A model generated the notes under the pieces. The model did no database searches. It was not told the DNA's origin and saw only the letters and a program-made list of their open reading frames with translations. From the NCBI GenBank assembly GCA_030425425.1, contig JAUIAO010000061.1:1-35299 (forward strand): 35,299 bases of DNA. Reading direction: 5' to 3'. The stretch comes from Bacteroidia bacterium. GTDB taxonomy: Bacteria > Bacteroidota > Bacteroidia > Cytophagales > Cyclobacteriaceae. Shown in pieces: positions 1 to 7,784 of this stretch; position 1 is the stretch's first letter, and every line of letters starts with the position of its first letter. Both the position numbers and the translations under genes were made by a program.

Positions 1-138
1 ACTGTCAGTTCAAAAACTGTATGTGATCCTTTTCTATTTGCTCCCATTAAGCAAAGGTAAGATTTGTAGAAGCTGAAAGCCTTGCACTAAAGTGCATAGC
101 TTAAGCTAGCGGATTGTGACCAGTTAAAGAATCAATGG

Positions 139-408
139 ATGATTTGGATGTCATTGGATATGAATGATGATCGCGTACAAAAAGTGATGCACTGGTCAAA
201 AATACCATCAACATTGCATTCCGAAATTGTAGATAAATTAAAAAGTCAAAAGAAAAAGGAAATTATATATCAGGGTAATGAAGTTTCCATTGAGGCAATC
301 AGTGATGATGAATTTGGGAGGTTTATGTTTGTAAGAGGTAAGAAGAGGTTGGTTGGTGTCAAAATTGATAGCCTAACTTATTTACAAGTAGAACGTGGGG
401 GATATTAA
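139..408 (+). CDS. small hypothetical protein
   Basis: An 89-codon open frame whose product is hydrophilic, with no signal peptide or membrane segment. The first half is basic and probably helical (many K, S and I residues near 30-45); the second half looks like short beta strands. A second ATG at 148 is an equally good start. I recognise no family. Codon use is protein-like, and the frame ends about 50 bp before a sigma factor gene on the same strand. It could be a genuine small gene or chance. The 138 bp before it hold no recognisable gene, only a short GCACT/AGTGC inverted repeat. Confidence 0.4.
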   Translation: MIWMSLDMNDDRVQKVMHWSKIPSTLHSEIVDKLKSQKKKEIIYQGNEVSIEAISDDEFGRFMFVRGKKRLVGVKIDSLTYLQVERGGY

Positions 409-459
409 TTCTAAAATATCTGCAACATCCGTATTTCTTCTGGTGTCTAACTATACTGA

Positions 460-1011
460 ATGGACGATCAACTCCTCATAAAGCAGGTGCTTGCTGGTAA
501 TCAGCAGGCCTTTCGTATGCTCATTTCGCAGCATCAGCGATTGGTGTTACATATGATTGCCAGGCTGGTGGATGATGAGCGCGATCGTGAGGAACTTTGT
601 CAGGATGTATTTATAAAGGTTTATAGTAGTCTGTCCACCTTCAAGCAGGATAGTAAATTATCAACTTGGATTGCTACAATTGCTTACCGCATGGCTCTGA
701 ATTATCTGAGAAACAAGAAACTTCAGACACCAGAAGATGATATTGATAATATCAATTTTCAGGTAGGGCATGAGGATCGTTCTTTTGAGAATTCCGATTT
801 TTCGACTTTCATTCAGAGCCTGATCAAACAAATGCCGGTGAGTTACAGGACAGTGTTGACTCTTTATTATCTGGAGGGGTTTTCGTATCCTGAGATTGTT
901 GAGGTGACCCAAATGCCGGAAGGAACAGTGAAAAACTATCTTTTTCGGGCAAAAAAGAAACTAAAGGATTTGTCAAAGCCTTATATTGGAAATGAAATTG
1001 ATGTGATATGA
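460..1011 (+). CDS. ECF-type RNA polymerase sigma factor (sigma-70 family)
   Basis: A 183-aa extracytoplasmic-function sigma factor that would direct RNA polymerase to a small regulon. Region 2 spans about residues 20-95 and includes the characteristic stretch with EELCQDVFIKVYSSL followed by STWIATIAYRMALNYLR. Region 4 (about 125-175) has the YYLEGFSYPEIVEVTQMPEGTVKNYLFRAKKKL pattern (read as two overlapping motifs), a helix-turn-helix for the -35 element. The length is normal for group 4 sigma factors. Its last four bases overlap the start of the following membrane protein gene, an ATGA junction, so the two are probably co-translated and the downstream protein is probably its anti-sigma factor. 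The target genes are unknown. Confidence 0.93.
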   Translation: MDDQLLIKQVLAGNQQAFRMLISQHQRLVLHMIARLVDDERDREELCQDVFIKVYSSLSTFKQDSKLSTWIATIAYRMALNYLRNKKLQTPEDDIDNINFQVGHEDRSFENSDFSTFIQSLIKQMPVSYRTVLTLYYLEGFSYPEIVEVTQMPEGTVKNYLFRAKKKLKDLSKPYIGNEIDVI

Positions 1012-1337
1012 ACAGCAAACAGTCATTTGATGAATTATTAGAGAATGAATTGCGAAAGCCACTGGATATCGAATTGCCGGATGGCTTCAGTGCGCAGATT
1101 GTAGAGAAAATAGAAGCGAGAAATGAAATATTATCCTTCAGAACAAATTGGGTCCTGAATGGGGCGATAGGAGGGTTTGTGATGCTGGCTGTATTTTGTT
1201 TGTTGGTTTTTGTGCCGGAAGACCTCAAAAAACAAATGATCCAGATATTGCTGTTTGCGATTCCGGTCGGTGTGCTGATCGGAATATTTCAATACCTGGA
1301 TCATCGATATGTCAGAAATAGGATGTCTACTTCTTAA
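1008..1337 (+). CDS. small membrane protein, probable anti-sigma partner
   Basis: A 109-aa protein with a cytoplasmic-looking N-terminal segment (residues 1-45, acidic, containing [21 protein letters not shown]) followed by two membrane segments at about 48-68 and 77-95. It overlaps the ECF sigma gene by four bases. Short proteins of this layout next to ECF genes in Bacteroidetes are usually presumed anti-sigma factors; no zinc-binding HxxxCxxC motif is present, so it would not be of the ZAS type. The role is inferred from position. Its stop codon overlaps that of the converging pyrophosphatase gene by 4 bp. Confidence 0.75.
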   Translation: MNSKQSFDELLENELRKPLDIELPDGFSAQIVEKIEARNEILSFRTNWVLNGAIGGFVMLAVFCLLVFVPEDLKKQMIQILLFAIPVGVLIGIFQYLDHRYVRNRMSTS

Positions 1338-1864
1338 CCAAATTTTTTGTTGTAGTCACTGATAGCAGTCTCAACAATGTCAATAGCTACATTTCTATCC
1401 TGGAAGTTTTCAATTTCCACAGTTTTGTTCTCTAATTTTTTATAGTCTTCAAAGAAATTTTTCAATTCTTTGATAAAATGCTCTGGTAAATCAGATATGT
1501 CATTCATGTGATTCACACTCATATCACCATCCGCCACAGCAATGATCTTATCATCTTTTTCACCCTGATCGAGCATTTGCATCACCCCGATTACTTTTGC
1601 AGGAACAATACATAGTGGCACTACCGTAATCTGTGTTAGTACCAGTATATCCAACGGGTCACCATCATCACAATATGTTCTGGGGATGAAACCATAGTTT
1701 GCAGGATAATACATAGATGAGTAGATCACCCGATCAAGAATGAGCATTCCTGAGTCCTTATCCAATTCATATTTTGCTCGGCTGCCTTGAGGGATCTCGA
1801 TGATGCCATTTACCACTCCGGGAGATTCTTTACCGATACGTACATTGTGCCAGGGATTCAGCAT
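1334..1864 (-). CDS. ppa: family I inorganic pyrophosphatase
   Basis: A cytoplasmic soluble pyrophosphatase that hydrolyses PPi to two phosphates and so pulls biosynthetic reactions forward. The 176-aa length is normal for prokaryotic family I enzymes. Visible signature residues are the [11 protein letters not shown] substrate-binding stretch near residue 23, [20 protein letters not shown] (about 57-76) with the metal-binding Asp cluster, and the DDKIIAV segment near 104. It is a single gene on the minus strand, separated by 46 bp from the upstream patatin gene that is read in the same direction, so the two could share a transcript. The assignment is secure. Confidence 0.96.
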   Translation of the reverse strand: MLNPWHNVRIGKESPGVVNGIIEIPQGSRAKYELDKDSGMLILDRVIYSSMYYPANYGFIPRTYCDDGDPLDILVLTQITVVPLCIVPAKVIGVMQMLDQGEKDDKIIAVADGDMSVNHMNDISDLPEHFIKELKNFFEDYKKLENKTVEIENFQDRNVAIDIVETAISDYNKKFG

Positions 1865-1910
1865 ATTGTTTTTTGTTAGTTAATCAATGATTCATTGGCA
1901 AATTAGACAC

Positions 1911-2690
1911 CTATTGCCAGTCTTCCAAGTCATGTTTCTTTAATTCTTTGATTGTTGTCTGATAACCGATTTCATAGACTTCTTCTGCTACATTACTATT
2001 CAGAATAGAGTAATCAGCCAATTCCATAGGTTCCACCACAATATCACATTGTGGGATACTGTGAACTTTCGTAGAGCTTACGCTTAATTGGAATACTCGT
2101 GCTGCAATATCCCCCATGCTATCCAGGTCATTTGATTCATTCACAGGGCTGATATTGACACCAATCAACTTTTCACATTCTTCGCGAATAGGAGAGACCG
2201 GAAGATTGTCAAATAATCCACCGTCCACATAAAGTTCTTTGCCGATTTTTACCGGGCTAAAAAGAATGGGAATGCATGCAGATGCACCTACTATGTCACA
2301 CAAAGTCCCTTTGTCAAAATAATTGATCTTACCTTGATTCAGATTGGTTGCCGCAAACACAGCTGGTTTGTTCAGATCTTCAATATTTTTACAAGGAATG
2401 TTTTCCTTAATCTCCTCGATGAGCCCATTAATCGAAAGCAGACCATTAAGAGGTAAATTTAATTTGCTGTACTCAAAGACTCCCTTTTTTTTGAGTAGTT
2501 CGTAAGCATCTAGCGGAGACATTCCATAGGCATAAAAAGCACCTGCAATCGCCCCCGCACTCACCCCCGAAATGACTTCCGGATAGATATCATTTTCATG
2601 CATGGCCTGGAGTGCTCCAAGGTGTGCAAATCCTCGAGCTCCACCGCCGCTCAGAACTACTCCAACTTTATATTTCTTATCTTGTGACAT
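1911..2690 (-). CDS. patatin-like phospholipase (RssA/YchK type)
   Basis: A 259-aa soluble serine acyl hydrolase of the patatin family. The oxyanion-hole glycine block GGGARG is near residue 15, the nucleophile elbow GVSAG near residue 43, and the catalytic Asp in the DGG of YVDGGLFDNLPV near residue 155. These form the Ser-Asp dyad. The length and absence of a signal peptide match the short cytoplasmic RssA-like branch. The physiological substrate is unknown; lipids or acyl esters are expected. The start codon lies only 20 bp from the divergent acylase gene, so its promoter must lie inside that coding sequence. Confidence 0.92.
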   Translation of the reverse strand: MSQDKKYKVGVVLSGGGARGFAHLGALQAMHENDIYPEVISGVSAGAIAGAFYAYGMSPLDAYELLKKKGVFEYSKLNLPLNGLLSINGLIEEIKENIPCKNIEDLNKPAVFAATNLNQGKINYFDKGTLCDIVGASACIPILFSPVKIGKELYVDGGLFDNLPVSPIREECEKLIGVNISPVNESNDLDSMGDIAARVFQLSVSSTKVHSIPQCDIVVEPMELADYSILNSNVAEEVYEIGYQTTIKELKKHDLEDWQ

Positions 2691-2710
2691 GATGTAAAAC
2701 TAACCGAATT

Positions 2711-4777
2711 ATGTATAAAATATTCACCCTTATTTTTCTTAGTTTCTCTATTGGTTCTTTGGCTCAGATTAATCCAGAAAATGTGGAGATAATTCGTGAT
2801 CGATACGGAGTTCCACATATTTATGCTCCAACTGATGAGGGTGTAGCTTATGGTTTGGCATGGGCACATTCTGAGGATGATTTTCAAACAATTCAATCAA
2901 CACTTTTGGCAGCCAAAGGTATGCTCGGACTGCATCTTGGAAAGGATGGGGCAGCAGCAGATTATGTAAGTCAATTACTTAGGTGCAAACAAATTGCAAA
3001 AGAGCAATATCATACTTTATCAGATGATTATAAAAAAGTATTGAGAGGATATGTTTCGGGGATCAATGCTTATGCAAAAAGTTATCCTGAAAAGGTCTTG
3101 GTAGAAGGTTCATTTCCAGTGACGAAGGATGAGGTGCTTGCTGCTTATGTGTTGTCATTATCAGTGATGTCAGGAGCAGGCGAGACGATCTCAAAACTGG
3201 TCAACGGAGAAGTAAGTTCAATTTTTGAAAATAGCGGAAAAGGATCCAATGCTTTTGCCTTTGCAAGAAAGAAAACGACTGATGGAAATGTCTATCTCAA
3301 TGTCAACTCGCATCAACCTTTGGATGGGCCGAGTAGCTGGTACGAAGCACATCTGATTAGTGATGAAGGTTGGAATATGATGGGAGGGTTGTTCCCGGGT
3401 GGGGCTACGATCTTTCATGGCACCAACGAATATTTGGGCTGGGCTCATACGGTCAACTATCCGGATAAGATTGATGTGTTTCAGCTAGAAATGCATCCAA
3501 AAGAGCAATTAAAGTATAAGTTTGATGATGAATACAAAATGCTTGATCAAAAGGAAGTTAAACTTTCTGTCCAAATATTATTTGGCATTATTTTAAAGGT
3601 AAAAAAGACGCTGTATTGGAGTGAGTACGGTCCGGTAATCAAGAATAAGAAAGGATATTTTGCCTTTGACCTTGCCGTATTACATGATGTGCGTGCACCA
3701 GACCAATGGTATCAAATGAATAAGGCGACGGATTTTGAAAGCTGGAAAAAAGCAGTTGAAATGGTTGCCATTCCCGGGTTCAATTTCGTGTATGCTGACA
3801 GAGAAGATAACATTTACTATCTGGGAAATGCTAAGCTGCCTATCCGAAATCCTGGCTATGATTGGAGTGGAGTTTTGCCCGGAAATACCGGCGAAACTTT
3901 GCAAGAAGACTTTCACCCTTTGGAGGATTTACCGCAGGTACTCAATCCTGAATCTGGCTATGTGTTCAATACCAATAACTCTGCATTTAGCTGTACAGAA
4001 GGTGAAGACAATGTTCGAGTTGACGACTATGATCCGACGATGGGATATCGTGAGTTTGAGAATAATAGAAGTTTACGGTTTTATGAGTTGATGAATGAAT
4101 ATGAGCAGTTAAGCTGGGATGATTTTCTAAGAGTAAAATATGATAAAACTTTGCCGGATAGTTTGGCTTATCCTGTTAATCTGAACGCCTTGTTTAAACT
4201 TGATTCAAATAAGCACAAGCGGTATTCGAAAATTATTAATATCTTACAAACCTGGGATTATAGTTCAGGTATTCACAATGTTGGAGCAGCACAATTCATG
4301 ATTTTGTACAGACACCTTGTAGAAGAGTACAAGGATGAGTACGATGGTACTCCCTATCAGCTAACGGAAGAGCAAGCTTTGAAGGCTGTGAAATTTACTT
4401 ACAAATATTTGATGAAACATTATAAGAAACTGGATGTCACGCTAGGGGAATATCAATGGTTGGTACGGGGTGATTATAAAATGCCAGTAGCTGGAGTATT
4501 AGATGTGATCACAGCGATGGACGCATCACCATATAAGAATGGAAGGGTACGTGCCAAGCAAGGTGAATCATACATCATGCTCGTAAAGTATCCAAAAAAC
4601 GGTTTGCCTGTTATCGAGACGGTCAATTGCTATGGAGCCTCCAACCAGCCCGACAGTCCTCATTATGCTGATCAAATGTTACTTTTTGTCAATCAGAAAC
4701 GCAAGCCGATGACTCTTGATTTGGACAAAGTACGGGCAGAAGCAGAAGCGATTTATCATCCTTTGAAACTGGATTAA
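2711..4777 (+). CDS. secreted penicillin acylase family protein (Ntn hydrolase)
   Basis: A 688-aa member of peptidase family S45, which covers penicillin, cephalosporin and acyl-homoserine-lactone acylases. Residues 1-18 form a signal peptide ending in SLAQ, so the protein is exported to the periplasm. The family precursor is cleaved autocatalytically to expose an N-terminal Ser; here the candidate is S179 in GKGSNAF, followed by the conserved substrate-pocket region about 60 residues on (GGATIFHGTNEYLGWAHT). The N-terminal YGVPHIYA block near residue 32 is also typical. The substrate cannot be deduced: beta-lactams, AHLs or other amides are all possible. The gene converges on thioredoxin with a 4-bp stop overlap. 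Confidence 0.92.
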   Translation: MYKIFTLIFLSFSIGSLAQINPENVEIIRDRYGVPHIYAPTDEGVAYGLAWAHSEDDFQTIQSTLLAAKGMLGLHLGKDGAAADYVSQLLRCKQIAKEQYHTLSDDYKKVLRGYVSGINAYAKSYPEKVLVEGSFPVTKDEVLAAYVLSLSVMSGAGETISKLVNGEVSSIFENSGKGSNAFAFARKKTTDGNVYLNVNSHQPLDGPSSWYEAHLISDEGWNMMGGLFPGGATIFHGTNEYLGWAHTVNYPDKIDVFQLEMHPKEQLKYKFDDEYKMLDQKEVKLSVQILFGIILKVKKTLYWSEYGPVIKNKKGYFAFDLAVLHDVRAPDQWYQMNKATDFESWKKAVEMVAIPGFNFVYADREDNIYYLGNAKLPIRNPGYDWSGVLPGNTGETLQEDFHPLEDLPQVLNPESGYVFNTNNSAFSCTEGEDNVRVDDYDPTMGYREFENNRSLRFYELMNEYEQLSWDDFLRVKYDKTLPDSLAYPVNLNALFKLDSNKHKRYSKIINILQTWDYSSGIHNVGAAQFMILYRHLVEEYKDEYDGTPYQLTEEQALKAVKFTYKYLMKHYKKLDVTLGEYQWLVRGDYKMPVAGVLDVITAMDASPYKNGRVRAKQGESYIMLVKYPKNGLPVIETVNCYGASNQPDSPHYADQMLLFVNQKRKPMTLDLDKVRAEAEAIYHPLKLD

Positions 4778-5070
4778 GAAATCTTCTTCAGTGCGCCTGC
4801 AATTTCATTGGCCTGAGCAACGCCTACTTTTTTCCAGGCGATTTTACCGTTTTTAAAAATGATCAAAGTGGGGATACTCCGAATGCCGTATTTAATAGCC
4901 GCCTTGTTATTTTTATCTACATCCACTTTGAGGATATTGACTTTGTCGCCAAACTTTGATTTAACTTCTTTGAGTATCGGGGGCATCATCCTGCAAGGGG
5001 CACACCAGTCTGCATAAAAATCCACCACTGTGGGGGTATTTCTATTGATTAGTTCATGAAAATTAGACAT
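4774..5070 (-). CDS. trxA: thioredoxin
   Basis: A 98-aa single-domain thioredoxin, a cytoplasmic disulfide reductant. The redox motif is WCAPC (C23 and C26; AP between the cysteines where classical thioredoxin has GP), with the preceding VVDFYADWC strand and the cis-proline loop IRSIPTL near residue 65. There is no signal peptide. It is slightly shorter than E. coli TrxA and is one of several possible thioredoxin-like paralogues, so the symbol is approximate. The gene ends inside the last codons of the converging acylase gene. Confidence 0.9.
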   Translation of the reverse strand: MSNFHELINRNTPTVVDFYADWCAPCRMMPPILKEVKSKFGDKVNILKVDVDKNNKAAIKYGIRSIPTLIIFKNGKIAWKKVGVAQANEIAGALKKIS

Positions 5071-5108
5071 AACAATCGATCAACATATCGAATGTAAAAA
5101 AGGTTGCA

Positions 5109-5459
5109 TCATTCTATAATTTCCCAATGTAAAATATACGATGCAGTACTATTCTTCTCATGTAGTGTCATTGATGTGGTGAATTTCCCAGAGGTATCAT
5201 TTCCGAGCGTAATGTGAAAACTCCCTAGATGATCATTGAGGCTGAGATAATCAAAATCCCATAGTTCAATAACCAAGGGTGTATGAGGTTCGTGATGCTG
5301 AACTTTCACGTTCAGATCAAAAGATTCCGAATTATCAATTCGAGTGTAAGCACCTTTCTCCGGCCAGATTTTCTTGCCATTAAATTTCAAATACACTTCG
5401 TCCTTATCTACTTCATCATTGAGAATGCAGTTTAGTTTGTGCAGATGTATAGTTGCCAT
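5109..5459 (-). CDS. small C2-like beta-sandwich protein
   Basis: A 116-aa protein with alternating beta strands and a C2-like pattern: LHKLNCILNDEVDKDEVYLKFNG near the start, then a WDFDYLSLNDHLGSF loop at about 78-92 that resembles a C2 domain calcium loop. There is no signal peptide or membrane segment. Similar short C2-like proteins of unknown role occur in Bacteroidetes. It follows the VOC gene on the same strand, with a nested hairpin in the 55-bp gap just before its start codon. Function not established. Confidence 0.7.
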   Translation of the reverse strand: MATIHLHKLNCILNDEVDKDEVYLKFNGKKIWPEKGAYTRIDNSESFDLNVKVQHHEPHTPLVIELWDFDYLSLNDHLGSFHITLGNDTSGKFTTSMTLHEKNSTASYILHWEIIE

Positions 5460-5460
5460 G

Positions 5461-5510
5461 CTGATTTTTTTTTGAGTAGATGAATCTATAAAGATTTACT
5501 CAATAATCAG
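5461..5510. other. nested inverted repeat in the gap before the C2-like gene
   Basis: Three nested arm pairs in 50 bp: CTGATT/AATCAG (5461-5466, 5505-5510), GAGTA/TACTC (5474-5478, 5497-5501) and AATCT/AGATT (5483-5487, 5492-5496). It sits directly in front of the C2-like start codon on the minus strand, so it could be a translational or attenuator structure. Confidence 0.4.
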
Positions 5511-5514
5511 CGCA

Positions 5515-5943
5515 TTATTTAGTGGTTTTGTCGCCTTGCGATTCTGTGAAAACTTGATCGACAGGTTCCCAAAGTTCTAATTTGTTACCATCTGCATCCA
5601 TGATATGAACGAATTTTCCATAATCAAACGATTCAATCTCATCGCAAATGGTCACCCCAGAGGCTTTTAGTTTTTCCACAAGCCCCTCTATGTTCTGAAC
5701 GCGATAGTTGATCATGAATTCCTTGTTGGAGGGCTGGAAATAAGTGGTGTCATCCTTAAATGGACTCCATTGCAGATAATTTTTCTCCTCGGGATTGTTG
5801 GTGTTTCGGAATTCAAACATTGACCCGTATGCGTCGGTAACTAATCCCAGGTTTTCAGAATACCATTTTTTGGTTGAATCAGGATCTGATGTTTTGAAGA
5901 ATATACCTCCAATGCCGACAACTTTTGGTTCTTTTTCGCTCAT
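5515..5943 (-). CDS. VOC family (glyoxalase/bleomycin resistance-like) protein
   Basis: A single vicinal-oxygen-chelate domain protein. I choose the ATG at 5943 (MSEKEPKVVGIGGIFFK), giving 142 aa. A longer frame opens at 5997 but adds an unrelated hydrophobic extension. The betaalphabetabetabeta fold is visible from GIGGIFFKTSDPDSTKKWYS and, in the second half, from GKFVHIMDADGNKLELWEP, whose final Glu is the usual metal ligand. Members include glyoxalase I, fosfomycin resistance and extradiol dioxygenase-like proteins; this sequence does not reveal which chemistry applies. Same strand as the GGCT-like gene upstream and the C2-like gene downstream. Confidence 0.88.
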   Translation of the reverse strand: MSEKEPKVVGIGGIFFKTSDPDSTKKWYSENLGLVTDAYGSMFEFRNTNNPEEKNYLQWSPFKDDTTYFQPSNKEFMINYRVQNIEGLVEKLKASGVTICDEIESFDYGKFVHIMDADGNKLELWEPVDQVFTESQGDKTTK

Positions 5944-6010
5944 GGTTTTGAATGGTTTGTTTGGACAAATGAGCGAAGAAAAAACCAGACTTGCCACGGT
6001 GATTTACAAA

Positions 6011-6028
6011 ATCACCCAAAAGGGTGAT
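6011..6028 (-). terminator. possible intrinsic terminator overlapping a stop codon
   Basis: On the minus strand ATCACCC and GGGTGAT form a 7-bp stem with a TTTT loop, followed by TTTTGT. The stem includes the stop codon of the GGCT-like gene. A second, mutually exclusive hairpin uses 5998-6005 with 6009-6016 (GGTGATTT/AAATCACC). The U-run is short. Confidence 0.4.
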
Positions 6029-6416
6029 GACAAAATTCACCTTCTGCTATCTCTGTGGCCGGGTTGACAGGGTGGAGGTACTCATAAACCCAACAGTCGA
6101 TAATGCCACGATCTGTGTGTATAGGCCTCAGCACTCTTTCATAGTCTGGGTTGAGTTCTACGAGAGGTTTGGCATTTTCATATCGATCCAACACGTGAAG
6201 TGTTTCTTTTGGTTTGTAGAGCTTGAAAACCTCACCTTTTACTTTAGGAGGCAGCTGTTCATCATAAATCACTCCCGGATATATATCCACCCGGTAGATC
6301 CGGCCAGTATAGAATCCAGTTCCGATCAGTTCCCCATCTATTACAGGTGTTTCAGTTTTTTGGTCACCATGAAATTGTGACTTCAGAAATCCGTATGCAA
6401 AAAGGTATTCGTCCAT
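6012..6416 (-). CDS. gamma-glutamylcyclotransferase (AIG2-like) family protein
   Basis: A 134-aa GGCT/AIG2-like protein. The N-terminal LFAYGFLKSQFH corresponds to the family YGTLR phosphate-binding loop, with F replacing T/S. The middle has GRIYRVDIYPGVI, and the putative catalytic acid lies in VLDRYEN at about 77-83. Family members release 5-oxoproline from gamma-glutamyl amines or amino acids; many bacterial ones have unknown substrates. The stop codon lies inside a hairpin at 6011-6028 that may also end the transcript. Confidence 0.85.
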   Translation of the reverse strand: MDEYLFAYGFLKSQFHGDQKTETPVIDGELIGTGFYTGRIYRVDIYPGVIYDEQLPPKVKGEVFKLYKPKETLHVLDRYENAKPLVELNPDYERVLRPIHTDRGIIDCWVYEYLHPVNPATEIAEGEFCHHPFG

Positions 6417-6490
6417 TTTTTTTGAGCTTTTGGCTAATGAATTGTCAATAGCACAAGTGAAAAAATTCTACGGATAAATCTAATCAGATT

Positions 6491-6751
6491 TTACTTTTTG
6501 GAGTTCTCACAGTCTTTCTGAGCTTTTCTGGCTCTCATAGCTTCATGTTGAGCGATAGCTGCCTGTTGTTCTGCTCTTGCCGCAGCTTCTTCTGCTGCTT
6601 TCTGATTTTTTAGAGCCATTTGCTGAGCTTCATTTGCCATCTGTTCATATTTTTCTGCTTTAGTCTCCAGTTCGTTTGTTTTCTGTCTGCTAGCTACTGC
6701 AAGGATGACGATTATCAATATGTAGATAAAATGGGTAAGATACTTTTTCAT
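6491..6751 (-). CDS. small TM plus alanine/glutamine-rich coiled-coil protein, paralogue 4
   Basis: An 86-aa protein: MKKYLTHF, a membrane segment at about residues 9-22, then a long alpha-helical tail rich in A, Q, E and K (EAQQMALKNQKAAEEAAARA), probably an alanine-zipper-like coiled coil, ending in a Cys and a KK tail. It is the last of four tandem homologues (6491-7640), all on the minus strand with about 33-40 bp gaps. The start is fixed by the identical MKKYLTHF in the neighbours. Topology suggests an inner-membrane anchor with the coil in cytoplasm or periplasm. Function unknown; I recognise no named family. Confidence 0.8.
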   Translation of the reverse strand: MKKYLTHFIYILIIVILAVASRQKTNELETKAEKYEQMANEAQQMALKNQKAAEEAAARAEQQAAIAQHEAMRARKAQKDCENSKK

Positions 6752-6784
6752 AATTTGACTATTAATTCAGACAAATCCGTTTCA

Positions 6785-7039
6785 TTACTTTGAGGATTTA
6801 CAAGCTGCTAATTCAGACTTTAGCTTTTCGACGATTGCTTTTTGTTCCATTGACAAAGCAGCCTGTTGATTAGCTTCCATTTCTAGCTCTTTCGCCATGG
6901 CAGCCTGTCTTTTTGCTTCCATTGCTTGCTCTTGGGCCATTGCAGCTTGCTCTTTAGCTTCTGAAGCCTTGATACTGGCATATACCAAAAAGAAGGCAAT
7001 GATCAGAACGTAGCTAAAATGGGTAAGGTATTTTTTCAT
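6785..7039 (-). CDS. small TM plus coiled-coil protein, paralogue 3
   Basis: An 84-aa homologue of its neighbours: MKKYLTHFSYVLIIAFFLVY membrane anchor, then repeated A-K-E-Q-A modules (EQAAMAQEQAMEAKRQAAMA) and a conserved C-terminus with ACKSSK. The single Cys near the end is shared by the whole set, so disulfide-linked dimers are conceivable (inference). Read on the minus strand between the broken copy and paralogue 4. Intergenic sequences around the copies are also alike (TCAGACAAA near each stop), showing that the set arose by tandem duplication. Confidence 0.8.
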   Translation of the reverse strand: MKKYLTHFSYVLIIAFFLVYASIKASEAKEQAAMAQEQAMEAKRQAAMAKELEMEANQQAALSMEQKAIVEKLKSELAACKSSK

Positions 7040-7075
7040 ATTTTTCAGTATTTTAATCAGACAAAGTCTGTTTCA

Positions 7076-7330
7076 TTATTTTGATGATTTACAGGCTTCT
7101 AATTGTTTTGAAAGAGCTTCAGCTAATTCGTGTTGCCTTAGAGCTTCTGCAGCCTTTTCTGCAGCAATCTGAGTTTGCTCTTTCGCCATTGCAGCCTGTT
7201 TATTAGCTTCCATTTCTTGATTTTTTGCCATTTCAGCTTGCTTTTTAGCTTATGAAGCCTTGATATTGGCATAGACTATGAAAAATGCGATGATCAGAAT
7301 GTAGATAAAATGGGTAAGATACTTTTTCAT
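7076..7330 (-). pseudogene. third tandem coiled-coil paralogue broken by one nonsense codon
   Basis: A complete 84-codon homologue of the neighbouring genes, reading MKKYLTHFIYILIIAFFIVY then ANIKAS, a TAA stop at 7250-7252, then a perfectly open coil region ending in EACKSSK and the normal stop at 7076. Paralogues have a glutamate codon (GAA) at that position, so one G-to-T change explains the stop. The rest of the frame has no further damage, which implies a very recent inactivation, a sequencing error, or stop-codon readthrough. As it stands only a 26-aa membrane peptide would be made. Confidence 0.8.
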
Positions 7331-7364
7331 ATTTTGACTATTAATTCAGACAAAGCCGGTTTCA

Positions 7365-7619
7365 TTATTTTGAGGATTTGCAAGCTTCTAATTCTTTATG
7401 GAGTTTGAATGCTTCAGCTGCATTTGCTTCAGCAATCTGAGTTTGCTCTTTCGCCATTGCAGCTTGATGTTCTGCTTCAACTTGAGCTTGGTGAGCCATT
7501 ACAATATTTTCTTGGGCTAGCATGCTTTGCTTATCTGCTTCTGAGGCCTTGATATTGGCATAAACAATAAAAAATGCAATGATCAGAATGTAAATGATGT
7601 GAGGAAGTGCTTTTTTCAT
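7365..7619 (-). CDS. small TM plus coiled-coil protein, paralogue 1
   Basis: First gene of the tandem set in transcription order. I use the ATG at 7619 (MKKALPHIIYILIIAFFIVY), which aligns with the family start; the frame also opens at 7640. A membrane anchor is followed by a helical tail with A-K-Q-A modules (AEHQAAMAKEQTQIAEANAA), and it ends with EACKSSK like the others. 84 aa. Function unknown. About 80-100 bp upstream lies a cluster of short hairpins between it and the divergent second ECF operon. Confidence 0.8.
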   Translation of the reverse strand: MKKALPHIIYILIIAFFIVYANIKASEADKQSMLAQENIVMAHQAQVEAEHQAAMAKEQTQIAEANAAEAFKLHKELEACKSSK

Positions 7620-7721
7620 GACGGTGTGTTTTTGATTCAAGATAAGTATTTCAAGAAAAAGCAGAAAATTTTTGATTGAAAGTGTAATAAATCACCTCAC
7701 TACAGGTCTAACTCTGTGAAT

Positions 7722-7784
7722 CCCACCAGTGGGTTTTGTTACACGACCCTTTTGGTCGATTGAAATTATGTTTGCAAAGCAAAC
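7722..7784. other. cluster of three short hairpins
   Basis: Three consecutive perfect inverted repeats in the 200-bp divergent gap: CCCAC/GTGGG (7722-7733), CGACC/GGTCG (7744-7758) and GTTTGC/GCAAAC (7770-7784). They precede the 66-aa gene and the second ECF sigma operon. They could be part of an untranslated leader or a small degenerate repeat element. No family recognised. Confidence 0.45.

Noticed and set aside
824-1228. 134-aa minus-strand open frame across the sigma factor and its membrane partner
   Set aside because: It is antisense to two well-supported genes, with Ser/Asn/Pro-rich shadow composition and no domain.
5944-5997. N-terminal extension of the VOC protein resembling a signal peptide
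   Set aside because: The 18 extra residues lack a clean cleavage pattern, and the internal ATG at 5943 aligns with the start of the VOC domain; the protein is probably cytoplasmic.
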